A stretch of DNA of 64,000 nucleotides from Piscicola geometra (taxonomy: Eukaryota; Annelida; Clitellata; Hirudinida; Piscicolidae): NCBI GenBank assembly GCA_943735955.1, contig OX030961.1, positions 1,354,308 through 1,418,307 on the forward strand, written 5' to 3'. This document shows positions 37,601 to 63,504 of the stretch, one piece after another (within the stretch, counting starts at the first letter, position 1; every line of letters starts with the position of its first letter). The position numbers and the translations under genes were made by a program. The notes beneath the pieces are model-generated. The model was given only the letters and a program-made list of their open reading frames with translations, ran no database searches and was not told where the DNA came from.

Positions 37601-40600
37601 GGATGAATGAGGAGGATGAATGAGGCATGAGGAGGATGAATGAGGAGGATGAATGAGGCATGAGGAGGATGAATGAGGCATGAGGAGGATGAATGAGGAG
37701 GATGAATGAGGCATGAGGAGGAAGAATGAGGAGGATGAATAAGGCATGAGGAGGATGAATGAGGAGGATGAATGAGGCATGAGGAGGATGAATGAGGAGG
37801 ATGAATGAGGAGGATGAATGAGGAGGATGAATGAGGCATGAGGAGGATGAATGAGGAGGATGAATGAGGAGGATGAATGAGGCATGAGGAGGATGAATGA
37901 GGAGGATGAATGAGGCATGAGGAGGATGAATGAGGCATGAGAAGGATGAATGAGGCATGAGGAGGATGAATGAGGCATGAGGAGGATGAATGAGGCATGA
38001 GGAGGATGAATGAGGAGGATGAATGAGAAGGATGAATGAGGAGGATGAATGAGGCATGAGGAGGATGAATGAGGCATGAGGAGGATGAATGAGGCATGAG
38101 GAGGATGAATGAGGCATGAGGAGGATGAATGAGGCATGAGGAGGATGAATGAGGCATGAGGAGGATGAATGAGGCATGAGGAGGATGAATGAGGAGGATG
38201 AATGAGGCATGAGGAGGATGAATGAGGCATGAGGAGGATGAATGAGGAGGATGAATGAGGCATGAGGAGGATGAATGAGGCATGAGGAGGATGAATGAGG
38301 CATGAGGAGGATGAATGAGGAGGATGAATGAGGCATGAGGAGGACGAATGAGGCATGAAGAGGATGAATGAGGCATGAGGAGGATGAATGAGGCATGAGG
38401 AGGATGAATGAGGAGGATGAATGAGGCATGAGGAGGATGAATGAGGCATGAGGAGGATGAATGAGGCATGAGGAGAATGAATGAGGAGGATGAAAGAGGA
38501 GGATGAATGAGGAGGATGAATGAGGAGGATGAATGAGGCATGAGGAGGATGAATGAGGCATGAGGAGGATGAATGAGGCATGAGGAGGATGAATGAGGAG
38601 GATGAATGATGCATGAGGAGGATGAATGAGGCATGAGGAGGATGAATGAGGCATGAGGAGGATGAATGAGGCATGAGGAGGATGAATGAGGAGGATGAAT
38701 GAGGCATGAGGAGGATGAATGAGGCATGAGGAGGATGAATGAGGAGGATGAATGAGGAGGATGAATGAGGCATGAGGAGGATGAATGAGGCATGAGGAGG
38801 ATGAATGAGGCATGAGGAGGATGAATGAGGCATGAGGAGGATGAATGAGGCATGAGGAGGATGAATGAGGCATGAGAAGGATGAATGAGGCATGAGGAGG
38901 ATGAATGAGGAGGATGAATGAGGAAGATGAATGAGGCATGAGGAGGATGAATGAGGCATGAGGAGGATGAATGAGGCATGAGGAGGATGAATGAGGCATG
39001 AGGAGGATGAATGAGGAGGATGAATGAGGCATGAGGAGGATGAATGAGGAGGATGAATGAGGCATGAAGAGGATGAATGAGGCATGAGGAGGATGAATGA
39101 GGAGGATGAATGAGGCATGAGGAGGATGAATGAGGAGGATGAATGAGGCATGAGGAGGATGAATGAGGAGGATGAATGAGGCATGAGGAGGATGAATGAG
39201 GAAGATGAATGAGGCATGAGGAGGATGAATGAGGAGGATGAATGAGGCATGAGGAGGATGAATGAGGCATGAGGAGGATGAATGAGGCATGAGGAGGATG
39301 AATGAGGCATAAGGAGGATGAATGAGGCATGAGGAGGATGAATGAGGCATGAGGAGGATGAATGAGGCATGAGGAGGATGAATGAGGAGGATGAATGAGG
39401 CATGAGGAGGATGAATGAGGAGGATGAATGAGGCATGAGGAGGATGAATGAGGCATGAGAAGGATGAATGAGGAGGATGAATGAGGCATGAGGAGGATGG
39501 TTTGAGGACCTTGCAGTTCTTGAGGAGCACTGACCACTCGTGAAGGAGGTTGTGTGCATTGATGAGGCTGAGAAGAGACTCGAGGTGGCGGGGCCGTTGC
39601 AGGTGGTGCTGAGCCAGCAAAAGGTGTTGCAGGCACGAACACTCCAAGCTGTGAGTGCCAAAGCTGCTGTTGAAACTACATATCATCATCACAAATCATT
39701 TATAACTACGGGTGAACGGCTTAGGTTCGAGTGCAGCCGACGAGTAGCCCATGAAGTTGGAATTGAAAAGTTGGCAGTCTGAGTGGCCTAGGAGCCCGTT
39801 CGGCTTATCGACCCACGCAACCCGTCTGTTCAAAGGCGAAAAATTACGAATATGCTGTTCGTCATTTCTGGTCAATTCAACAAGTTGGCAACTGGATTAG
39901 TTATATTTAGCTAAATTTTTGGTTTAGTGATTAAGTAATTTCTCACTATTAATAGGGCTATATTTGTTTCGGGTTAGAGTATGGACTCATTATTTATATC
40001 ATCTTATAAATTTATTTTATATATATAATATAGCACATATTTTTTCCCATTTTTTGTGTAGTTTATAACGTTCACAGTCTGAAGGTATATTATAGTTCAC
40101 GGTTGCTGGTCAGGGATTCGAACAAGCAACCTTAGAGTCGCAAGTCCGACGTCTACTATCTAAGCCATCCACGCTAGATATATTAACTATGCTCCGCCCA
40201 TAAGTTATGATAACTACGCATGAGTTCAGGTTATTCGTAACTACTTGTCCTTATCATTAAGAACACGTCATCATAATCCTCGCCATCATCACTACCATCA
40301 CCATCATGACGCACATATAGGACTCCTTCAAGGGCATCATTAGAGAGTTGTTGATTTGTTTCTTGAGCTCTTCAGTGGTGCTGATGATGATCTTGAGAAG
40401 GTCCTCTGTGACCAGGGGCTGGTTCGCACTTTCTGTCGGCATCTGTTCGTAACTGTGCATGGGTGGAGCACTCAGGAGATGCCATGCGTGACTTCAGTGC
40501 AAGCAAGCAAGCAAGCAGTTATCAAAGTGCAGTTGCCTCACAAGAGAAGGATGTTGGTTCTGGCAAAGATGAAGTGCTCTAATTGGTTGAGGATGCAGAG

Positions 40601-41292
40601 AACCAGAGGTGCTGCATGCTGGTGGTGGTGAGAGGATGCTCGGGCAGATGGTGGCACATCATCGAGGAGGCAGCTCTTGTTCACATTGCTCTTGACAGCC
40701 CTCACGTCGCTGAGCAGCATGCCATACTGGCCTTTCAGGTTCTATGGAGACAACACAACACTTTTACTTGATGCACAAAAACTGATGAGAAAGATATGAA
40801 TATGGCAGCTGCCTGTGTTAATTAAGATGATGGCACGCACATCCTCTCGCTTGGAGAGGAATCTCGGGAAGAGGGAAGAGCCGAGAAATGCCATGGAGTA
40901 GGAGCGTTCAAGGTCGCCAAAGATGGCTAATCTGCAGTGGTTCGGATGGTGCAAGAAGCTACATCGATTTAGGCAAACTCGCATAAGCAGGCATTGCATT
41001 GAAGCATTGGTGGATAAGAAATGCATGAACTTTTGCAAGAGGTGCATCCATGCAGAGAACTCCTGCTGTTTCTGAGGTCTGCGGGCCTTTTCCTTTTCCT
41101 TGTTTGAATGCAAGGGATATACTCGAACAATGGTTAATATGATTCTTTCAATTGGATTTTTTACAATAAATATTAAGTTCTAACAATGATATCTTTGAGT
41201 TTGTCGTTGGAAAATCGACTGAGGAGTGTGAAGCATTCCTCAATGAAGGACTCCTCATGCGATCGTGCCTCAGTCATTCTCTTTGAATTCAT
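24099..41292 (-). CDS. KICS2: KICSTOR subunit 2 homologue (C12orf66)
   Basis: Ten minus-strand exons: 41292-41185, 41098-40841, 40741-40542, 40452-40315, 39663-39510, 36635-36513, 33965-33889, 31822-31465, 30350-30252 and 24266-24099. All are phase-compatible and give 560 residues (human about 445). KICS2 with KPTN, ITFG2 and SZT2 forms KICSTOR, which holds GATOR1 on lysosomes and restrains mTORC1 on nutrient loss. Family matches: an acidic N-terminal helix followed by EKEKA; PEIFSWLLKLKNLLLNKF (human PHLFLWLMKLKNMLLAKF); KKADAVSVMLV; and a C-terminal exon with TYVLTKVEGDIH...FSHIKAGIK. Extra length comes mainly from an Asn/Thr-rich insert in the 31822-31465 exon. Less certain points are the donors after exon 2 (gtgcgt) and after 30252 (gttcgt; an alternative gtcgca lies 5' of it in the exon). 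Most large introns are satellite arrays. Confidence 0.88.
24280..24755. repeat. 19-bp minisatellite in KICS2 intron 9
   Basis: About 25 copies of GTGGCTTCAATGTGGGGTG begin 14 bp from the acceptor of the last KICS2 exon. Confidence 0.96.
26507..28024. mobile_element. hAT-1 element, copy 2 (1518 bp)
   Basis: Ends TAGAGGTCGGA and TCCGACCTCTA are perfect inverted repeats. The 8-bp duplication GTTGCCAA lies at 26499-26506 and 28025-28032. Subterminal arrays of CGGGAACGGGAAT-like motifs flank a frame (27487-27693) with SIPASSISCERNLSTCGRLT, the hAT dimerisation domain. Lacks a full transposase. Confidence 0.93.
28650..28686. repeat. (AT)n microsatellite
   Basis: About 18 AT dinucleotides in the 3' part of the CR1-like element. 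Confidence 0.9.
29255..29420 (-). mobile_element. tRNA-derived SINE
   Basis: Minus-strand copy with GTTGGCCTAAATGG A box and a degraded B box (gtttgaatctc). Lies in KICS2 intron 9. Confidence 0.7.
29945..30120. repeat. 26-bp minisatellite (TATATGTAAATAAAGGTTTT)
   Basis: Six to seven copies of a 26-bp unit, TATATGTAAATAAAGGTTTT plus tttctt, in KICS2 intron 9. Confidence 0.93.
30351..30715. repeat. 32-bp minisatellite starting at a KICS2 acceptor
   Basis: About eleven copies of a 32-bp unit containing GGTGCTTGTGTGGCTATGGT. The first unit supplies the caccacag acceptor of exon 30350-30252. Confidence 0.93.
30738..31440. repeat. 12-bp minisatellite in KICS2 intron 8
   Basis: About 58 copies of GGTTGGTGTGGT with few variants (tagt for tggt). 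It stops about 24 bp from the donor of exon 8. Both strands are open in several frames. Confidence 0.97.
31465..31822 (-). CDS. KICS2: KICS2 exon 8 with Asn/Thr-rich insertion
   Basis: The exon starts after a caccacag acceptor and ends at a perfect gtgagt donor. It encodes the conserved KKADAVSVMLVSKHAL segment, then a run of Thr, Lys-Asn-Glu and Asn-rich sequence with no counterpart in the human protein, then QMIFFSYPH, which aligns with the VIMIMTD strand. No stop or convincing intron interrupts the insert. The frame also stays open through the donor into the 12-bp satellite as a Thr-Pro polymer. Confidence 0.75.
31826..32900. repeat. 24-bp GAT-rich minisatellite in KICS2 intron 7
   Basis: About 19 copies of a 24-bp unit (GGTGGTAGTTATGATGATGA plus tcgt) at 32430-32895. 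A shorter related tract at 31826-31920 abuts the acceptor of exon 31822-31465. AT-rich unique sequence separates them. Confidence 0.95.
32900..33770. repeat. Degenerate GATGGTGGTAGCAGTGGTG repeat in KICS2 intron 7
   Basis: Units of about 27-30 bp around GATGATGGTGGTAGCAGTGG, more homogenised toward the right. Probably an older relative of the neighbouring 24-bp array. Confidence 0.9.
33966..34722. repeat. 34-bp minisatellite starting at a KICS2 acceptor
   Basis: About 22 nearly identical copies of a 34-bp unit containing GTTGATGGGTTGAGGAGTGG. The array begins at the acceptor of exon 33965-33889 and stops at a CR1-like 3' end. Confidence 0.97.
34726..36060 (-). mobile_element. CR1-like remnants in KICS2 intron 6, one internally deleted
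   Basis: Minus-strand RT C-terminal ends occur twice (35215-34726 and 35793-35400), both with SLPQRERLRS and polypyrimidine/AT tails. Directly upstream, 36058-35795 encodes GGVAVVADSGFQ...VIGLVVYRTGY...LILGNFNLHL, the endonuclease domain of the same family. Endonuclease is thus fused to the RT tail with the whole polymerase core missing. Confidence 0.85.
36060..36490. repeat. 30-bp minisatellite in KICS2 intron 6
   Basis: About 14 copies of a 30-bp unit containing GGAATGGAGGTGGAGGAGTG. It ends about 25 bp from the donor of exon 36635-36513, and its other end meets the CR1 endonuclease remnant. Confidence 0.95.
36690..39498. repeat. Mixed 13-bp/20-bp minisatellite in KICS2 intron 5
   Basis: 2.8 kb made of two interspersed units, GAGGAGGATGAAT (13 bp) and GAGGCATGAGGAGGATGAAT (20 bp, the same with a CATGAGG insertion). 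It begins about 12 bp from the donor of exon 39663-39510. Frames of about 1000-1300 codons across it are repeat artefacts. Confidence 0.97.
39790..40314. other. KICS2 intron 4 with SINE
   Basis: AT-rich intron. 40080-40180 is a minus-strand tRNA-SINE copy (TTCGAATCCCTGACC). Nothing else recognised. Confidence 0.6.
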
Positions 41293-42165
41293 AGTGGTTC
41301 AAGTGCAGTGAGATTGATTGGTTGAAAAAAATATTTCACACAATTAATAGAGCTGATCAGCATAAAGCTTTCATCATTCAATTTCAAGACAAAGCATTCC
41401 TAGGAATTCATCATTCCAGCTCAATTTCATGCTAAAGTACTATCACATGCAGAATTCTTAATGAATGTCACAATAGTTAATAAGGATTGATAGCATCAGA
41501 AGTTGTTGTCGTCATCGTTAATCGAGACAAAGCATTCCTGAAAATTCATCATATGCACAAATTGTAGAGGACCTCAGAAATAGCCCTACCATAATATATT
41601 TTACGAAGTAAATATTGATAAATACTGAAAGAGAAAAATCAACATTAATATGTGTGAATGGACACTAAAAGAGGAAGAGATTCAATAAATGAAATAAACG
41701 TCATGACACGAAAAGAAAACTAACGTGCTCGGAACTGCAAAGACATAAGAGGCAGTTAAAATATTTAATCTATTAATATATTTTTTTATTGTGATTAATA
41801 TAATAAAAAAATTTAATAAAGTTTGTTTTTTTTTTTAATAAAATATCATCATATATATCTAAAAAACGACTGGCGAAAATCGTTAAATAATAGAGAAAAT
41901 GGGGATAAGCCATAGATCATATTTAAAACTTTCCTTTAAAAATGATCGCAACTTTTTTTAGCACTTTGTCAAATTCAAACTCAAATTCTAGTTTGGTACA
42001 TAGAGCTAAAAATAGTCCTATTTCGCATGCGCAATGAAAATTTGGATGTGAGACCGAATTTGGATGGAACATACATACCAAGAAAAAATCAGTGCATAGA
42101 AATTGACATCATGACAATAATTGAATAATAAATGGTATTCAGTTTGAAGTACTAGGTATTAGTAA
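41293..42165. other. Intergenic sequence upstream of KICS2
   Basis: AT-rich. A short repeat, gacaaagcattcct, occurs at about 41391 and 41523. No gene, TATA-CRE arrangement or transposon recognised. Confidence 0.4.
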
Positions 42166-42169
42166 CAAT

Positions 42170-42415
42170 TTACCTTAAAGACTATTTTTTTAAAAATACA
42201 TAGTTAAAACGAACTTTAATTTTTCAAATACAATACAAATTATTGGTAAACGGATAAATCCTGAAGACATTTTGTCCTGAAGACTTTTTGTCCTAAAGAT
42301 TTTTTATCCTGAAGACTTTTTATCCGTTTACCAATAATTTGTATTGTGTTTGATAAATTGAAGTTCGTTTTAGTTATGTATTTTCAAAAAATATAGTCTG
42401 TTCTATTTATTTAAA
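42170..42415. mobile_element. Foldback / long inverted-repeat element
   Basis: An arm of about 85 bp at about 42172-42260 is the reverse complement of about 42320-42410 (centre: aattattggtaaacggataa / ttatccgtttaccaataatt). The loop of about 60 bp holds four repeats of cctgaagactttttgt. Degenerate direct repeats of the right arm follow to about 42560. Confidence 0.75.
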
Positions 42416-42594
42416 ATTTTGAAACGAAACTATAAAAAAATAAATTCCGTTATAATTATAATCATAGTTCGTTTTAATTATTTAATTTTTTTAAAATATA
42501 GTCTGTTTTATTTATTTATAAATTGTGAAACGAATCTATAAAAAATCCGTTTTTTTATATAAAAAGTCCGTTATATTTATACCTAAATATTAAC

Positions 42595-42705
42595 AAGGAG
42601 ACTTTCTCCGAGAGGCTTTTTCTCCAAGAGGTTTTTTTTCCGGGAGGCTTTTTGTAGAAGGTATTTTATCCAAAGGATTGGATTTTTCTCCAAGAGGCTT
42701 CCTGT
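42595..42705. repeat. CTCCAAGAGGCTTTTT-like short repeats
   Basis: Four or five degenerate copies of ctccgagaggctttttgt adjacent to the foldback element; function unknown. Confidence 0.5.
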
Positions 42706-43276
42706 CGGTTCCCCATCGTCAACCATAGCATAAAACAGAATTTTCATTCAGTAGTACTTTGTTAGTATGTGTAGTTATAGGGATAGCTGTCTAAAACAAA
42801 ACTATTCTTTGCTTACTTAAATATTTGTATCAAAACAGAAGTTTTAATTTTTTTTTCAAATAGACCCCAGAACCCCCCAGGATCGTCCGTGCTGGCTAGA
42901 ACCACCCAAAGATTTCAATCAATCAATCACTAATTATTTGTATAGCGCCCATTAGGAAGCGAACAAAAGCGCTCAGTCGTCACGTTTTGAACAAATACGT
43001 CTTCAGGCCTCGACGGAGAGCTATGAGTGCTTAGTTGAAGAAAGAGAAGAGGGTAAAGAATTCCATAAAAGAGGACTGCAGAAAGAAAAAGAACGTTTAG
43101 CAAAAGAGTGTTTAACTGAAAAACGAAAATAACGTTTAAAGGTAGATGATCTTAGACCAGATTTAGGGGGTTGTTTAATTAGATTTTAAAGATAAATTGG
43201 AGCAGTACAGTTATGAATTTTAAACATATTTAGACATATTTTAAAAGTCACTCCCGATCTCAGAGGTAACTAACGA

Positions 43277-43505
43277 ATGGGGAGCGGGGATGGCTTAGAT
43301 GGTAGACGTCGGACTTGCAACTTAAAGGTTGCCTGTTCGAATCCTTGACAAGCAACCGTGAACTATGATATACCTAGTGTATATGATGCGGTGATTGCGA
43401 CGTATGCATTGAGAGATGCGTACGTCGTGTGGAGTGGCGCCTCGGCACATAAGACCCATGGTTCTCAGAACCATTGTAACATGGCCTGCGGCTGTGAACA
43501 GTATA
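43277..43505 (+). mobile_element. tRNA-derived SINE, best copy
   Basis: GGGATGGCTTAGATGG (A box) and CTGTTCGAATCC (B box), then a body with cctagtgtatatgatgcgg and the 3' module ggttctcagaaccattgtaa. About 230 bp, inserted in the L2-like element. Confidence 0.85.
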
Positions 43506-43778
43506 GATCAACAAAAAAAAAGATAAGGAGAAATATGAGAAAATTTAGGCGCACGAGCAACAAGACGAGCAGCACAATTAAATACTTTATTTAGAAGAGC
43601 TAAAGTAGTATCAGGGAGACCACAGTAAAGAGAGTTGCAATAATCAATCTTGGAGAAAACTAGAGAAGATACAAAAAGTTGCAAAGTAGGATCATCAAGA
43701 AAAGGAAGAAGCTGTTTAATACGACGAGTGTGGAAATAATAAGATTTAGAAGCAGATAGAATTTGAGAAGCTAAAGAC

Positions 43779-43842
43779 AAGTGATGGGCACTTTACTACT
43801 TTTGAGTAGTTAAACTACGTAGTTAACTACTGCCCATCTTTG
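43779..43842. mobile_element. 64-bp hAT-like MITE
   Basis: Ends AAGTGATGGGCA and TGCCCATCTTTG are inverted, flanked by an exact 8-bp duplication CTAAAGAC (43771-43778 and 43843-43850). The interior is a near palindrome around actacgtagt. Confidence 0.7.
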
Positions 43843-44769
43843 CTAAAGACAGGTTAGAATCGAAAATAAAACCAAGGCTACCTATAGAAGATTAAGGGTT
43901 TAGAGTTAATGAGGAAGGGGGGCAAAACTAAAGAAGCAAGGGATTGTAAATATTTTGATTTTTTCTTGAAATTGATGAGTTCAAATTTGTCAAGGTTTAA
44001 TTTGAGAAACAGATGAGGCCCAAGAAATTATAGATTGAAGACAGAGAGTTATTTTATTTACATCAAGATCAAGAGAGGAGTCAGTGAGAGATGTATAAAT
44101 ATAGGAGTCATCAGCATAGAAATAATACTTGGTAGTTCCGAAGTGTAGAATGTAAAAAGTAAGGGTTCAAGGGCGCTATACAAATAAATTGTGATTGATT
44201 GATTGAATGTAATTAAAAGATGATGAATGGATGACGGATGAATGTGTTCATCTCACAAGCTCTTTTAATTATGTCCTTCATTCTCTAATGGAGATTTCTT
44301 CCACTTGTTAGGAACTTACTTGATATCAACACAAAATCGATCATTCGCGCAGCCTAAGGCCTTAATGGCGAATACATTATGTTATTAAATGTCGTTTTAT
44401 TATTTATTCAATCGATATGCCTGTCTTATGCTAATCTATTAAGTGGAACATTGCGAAGTTTCACAAATCGCTGTTTTTCTCAGTTTTCATTAACCTAAAG
44501 TTTAAACATGTTGCGAAGTTGAGAGTGTTGAGGCTACAAAGTGTCATGACAACTCATGGCGTTTCCATCGGCTTGTAGAAGTTGAGTGTGGACGAGATTG
44601 GAGGGTTAGAGATGCAGAGTTAATAGATGCATTTACGTGAAAAATAGATTCTTCACGGTCCTTTATTTGGGAATGAGTAATCCGAAATAATTTGATACAA
44701 AATGACAAGATTACTTTTTGCCTACCATGTGAGATGCATCAGAAAGTTTCAATAAACTGTAGTTGTAGT

Positions 44770-45960
44770 AGTAGTCTTTATAGTGTCTTTGTTTCGACAC
44801 TCTATATATTATTCTTCATCTCCCCCTTTCTCTCCTCTCCCTCTGTCTCCAGATCACTCCCACACATTTCAGTACCACTCTTTCCAGCTCCCGATCCTCT
44901 TCCTGGTATCCAAGGACCCCTCTCATCGGGTCTTGTTCTCCACGCTCCCTTCTCCAAACCGTCAGCCATTCTTCTCTCCACTCTTCATACAACCCACACT
45001 CTAGCAAAACGTGCCTCTCATTCTCTTCCTCCTCACAAACACACTTCCTATCCTCCTTCTCATACTTCCAGCGCACAATTTCATTATTCCTTACCGTCAA
45101 ACTATCCCCCCTACACATCATCCTAACTTTCGCTCCATCTGAACCATCTACATATTTTTCCAACTTCCTGCTTTCTGACTTCTCCTCATGGTACCTTTTC
45201 AGTCTTTCACTTTCCCGTATCTTATTCCCCCATTCCTCTCTTCCCCTTTGTTGGATCCTCTTCACCAGCTCCCTTCCCCCTCTCCCTCCGATCTCTCTTT
45301 CTGAAACGCCCATCATAAACACTCCTGCTCGTGCGCCTTCCTTCCACACTCAATTTTTTTCCTAAGTTGGCTACACTTCTCCACCATTTAGATGTAATAC
45401 CTATCTCCTCTACACATGCTCTACCTACTCTTCCTACTATATCTTTCCACTCTAATGTCCTAATCAAAAAGTCTGTCATGACCTTAGCCTCTCTTTCCCA
45501 GAATGTACTCCAGGCTGTTTCACCATGTCCTACAACATTCCTAACACTAGTCTCTACCCCCCATATCCATCTCCCAAACTTAGTCTGCAAAACCTCTAAC
45601 TTCTTTCTCTCCTTAGCTGACCAACCAACTGCTGCAACACTATACATTAACTTTCCTACAATCAAGCTTTTCCATGCCTCCCTGCCCACGATAAACCGAC
45701 TTCCCGATCTTTTTGCTCCATATTTTACCATCCCGGTTAGGCTTCCAACGTTTTTCATAATTTCACCAAATTGATAAATCTCCCCCTTTTTTCCCTCTTT
45801 AAGCTTTAATCCTAAATACCTTGCCTCATCACATTTTCGTATGGTTCTAATTACCCATTCTTGACATCCTTCTATTCCTGTGTTACCAACCAGTTCCACA
45901 ACTTTAGATTTCTCTTCATTCAGTTTCATTCCATATTCCTCTAACACCTTCAGTACATCC
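44770..45960 (-). mobile_element. Non-LTR retrotransposon 3' part (RT C-terminus and CCHC)
   Basis: Two overlapping minus frames (45947-45222 and 45349-44816) encode the post-catalytic RT region (MKLNEEKSKVVELVG, YLGLKLK, KLMYSVAAVGWSAKE) and the knuckle CVCEEEENERHVLLECG. One frameshift separates them. 5'-truncated, tail with ctactactac. Same family as 15080-15800. Confidence 0.88.
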
Positions 45961-46355
45961 TCTAACTGTGAAGCCGTTAAGTATTTAAGTATGATTTAGT
46001 AAATGCTCATTTCAATAACTTTACAACCCTATTCATAACAAGACAATTTAGAAAAGAAGTCATACCAAAGCAAATATTTGGACAGTATTATGAAACACCA
46101 ATGATTACCATATGAACAAACTTTTGCATTCTTTCAACTTTACAGATCAATGTGACAGTGAAGATGGCGAAGAGAAAACTTGCAAGGAAGTGAAGATGTG
46201 TGTCTGCAATAAATACAACACCATCCACCGGTTAGAAGCAAGTGTTTGTAAGGTCCTCAAGTATTTACAAATGTTAAAAAAATAAATAGAGTGCAACAAG
46301 GTTCAGTGTCTGCTTACAATTCTAAAGGATGAAGGAATATTAAATTCAAGTGGAA

Positions 46356-48280
<1,925 letters not shown>

Positions 48281-48409
48281 TTTTTTGTTATTATTTTGTT
48301 TAAAAATAAATTTAATAGACGAAAATTAATTTAATCGTGTCTTATATTTAGCCGAAAAGTGTAAATATCGGACATATATCAGGCTTTATGAATCGAAACA
48401 TTTTATGAA

Positions 48410-48485
48410 TGAATCTTTATTTATATGAGTCAAAAGGGGCGGCGCTTGTGCAGCTAGCGTAGTAAGCTGGCACTGACGTCAATGG
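48410..48485 (-). promoter_or_regulatory. EGR promoter elements: CRE, GC box, TATA box
   Basis: Reading toward the EGR gene on the minus strand: a palindromic CRE (TGACGTCA, 48474-48481), a GC-box-like GGGGCGG seen on the plus strand (48436-48442), and TATAAATA (48418-48425), about 140 bp before the ATG. Spacing fits a TATA promoter starting near 48390. CREs are established inputs of vertebrate EGR1; no perfect serum-response CArG box was seen in the adjacent 200 bp. Confidence 0.55.
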
Positions 48486-49305
48486 CTCAGCTTCAACACA
48501 CCTAACACCTTATTTATTCTTCTCTACTTCTATTTATAAAGGCGAAAAAATATAATGTCAAAATGATTATTAAATGCTGCTTTGAAAAGTATTTTCTTTT
48601 TCTTTTATTCTTATAGGCTAAGAAATAGGACACAATACTAAGCTGCATCAAGTTCTCTTAACTATTGGTCACTGCACAACTTTGGACTGGATGTTGCACA
48701 AGCAGGCTTCATTTGTAGATGACTTCGTGGAAAGACTGCTTGCGCCTATTCAGAGAGCCTCTATGCGATGTTGAGATGCATTAAAAGTGCTTTATGGACA
48801 AGGTGCCGTAGAGAAGCTCATACAAAGCTGTGATAATTTATTAGTCAATCAATCAATCAAATAAATTTCTATAGCGCCGTTTATTAAAATCCAAAAACGC
48901 TCGAGAAGTGTTATTCAAATTAATCAATTAAAAACATCCCAAACGAATAAACTGATGTTGTAAAGTTGTAAATTAAACAAGTATAAAAATAGCGGTTTGA
49001 GATTTTATTAGTTTAAAAAATAGATTTCATAGAAATCTCCCAATCATAGGATGTGTATCAGGCACAATTATACATGTGCATGAATTATAAAAATGTTTCT
49101 CAATAAACAATTCTTAGCTGAAGAATAGCAAGCTTACATTTTGATGTTTTAGATCATAAATAGTTATATTTCAGTGAAATAAGTTAACGTATCCAACCCT
49201 CAGCTGTCACTGGTTTATTGGCCTATTTATAGACTTTCATTCTTATTTTTGCTTCCACATGCAGACATGAGGTGCTTGCCTCGATTTTTCCCAAAATTGC
49301 CTCTA

Positions 49306-49311
49306 TTTATT
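49306..49311 (-). terminator. Candidate poly(A) signal of MANBA
   Basis: AATAAA on the minus strand (TTTATT on plus) lies about 90 bp beyond the MANBA stop at 49402. Confidence 0.35.
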
Positions 49312-49401
49312 GATATCTTTGATATCTTTTTCAAAATATTAAACTAATTAAGTAAAAGTAAAATTAAAACTTGGGAAGCCTTAAGGCATAAGAGCATTCC
49401 T

Positions 49402-63502
<14,101 letters not shown>

Positions 63503-63504
63503 CT

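Larger units (their letters stand above)
42915..44200 (-). mobile_element. L2/CR1-like non-LTR remnant with nested SINE and MITE
   Basis: Minus-strand frames include LVFSKIDYCNSLYCGLPD...NCAARLV (43780-43510) and, beyond the SINE at 43277-43505, SFCSPLLWNSLPSSL (about 43070), the conserved RT C-terminus. The 3' end is cgctatacaaataattag plus (TGAT)n. A 64-bp MITE sits at 43779-43842. Confidence 0.85.
48281..49401. other. Region between EGR and MANBA
   Basis: Contains the EGR promoter elements (48410-48485), an L2-like 3' tail at 48843-48905 ((CAAT)n, ctatagcgccg), and the MANBA 3' flank. No other gene seen. Confidence 0.5.

Noticed and set aside
35790..39692. Minus-strand open frames of about 1000-1300 codons (Ser/His/Pro/Leu repeats)
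   Set aside because: They are translations of the 13/20-bp minisatellite. Only the edges overlap real KICS2 exons and a CR1 endonuclease remnant.
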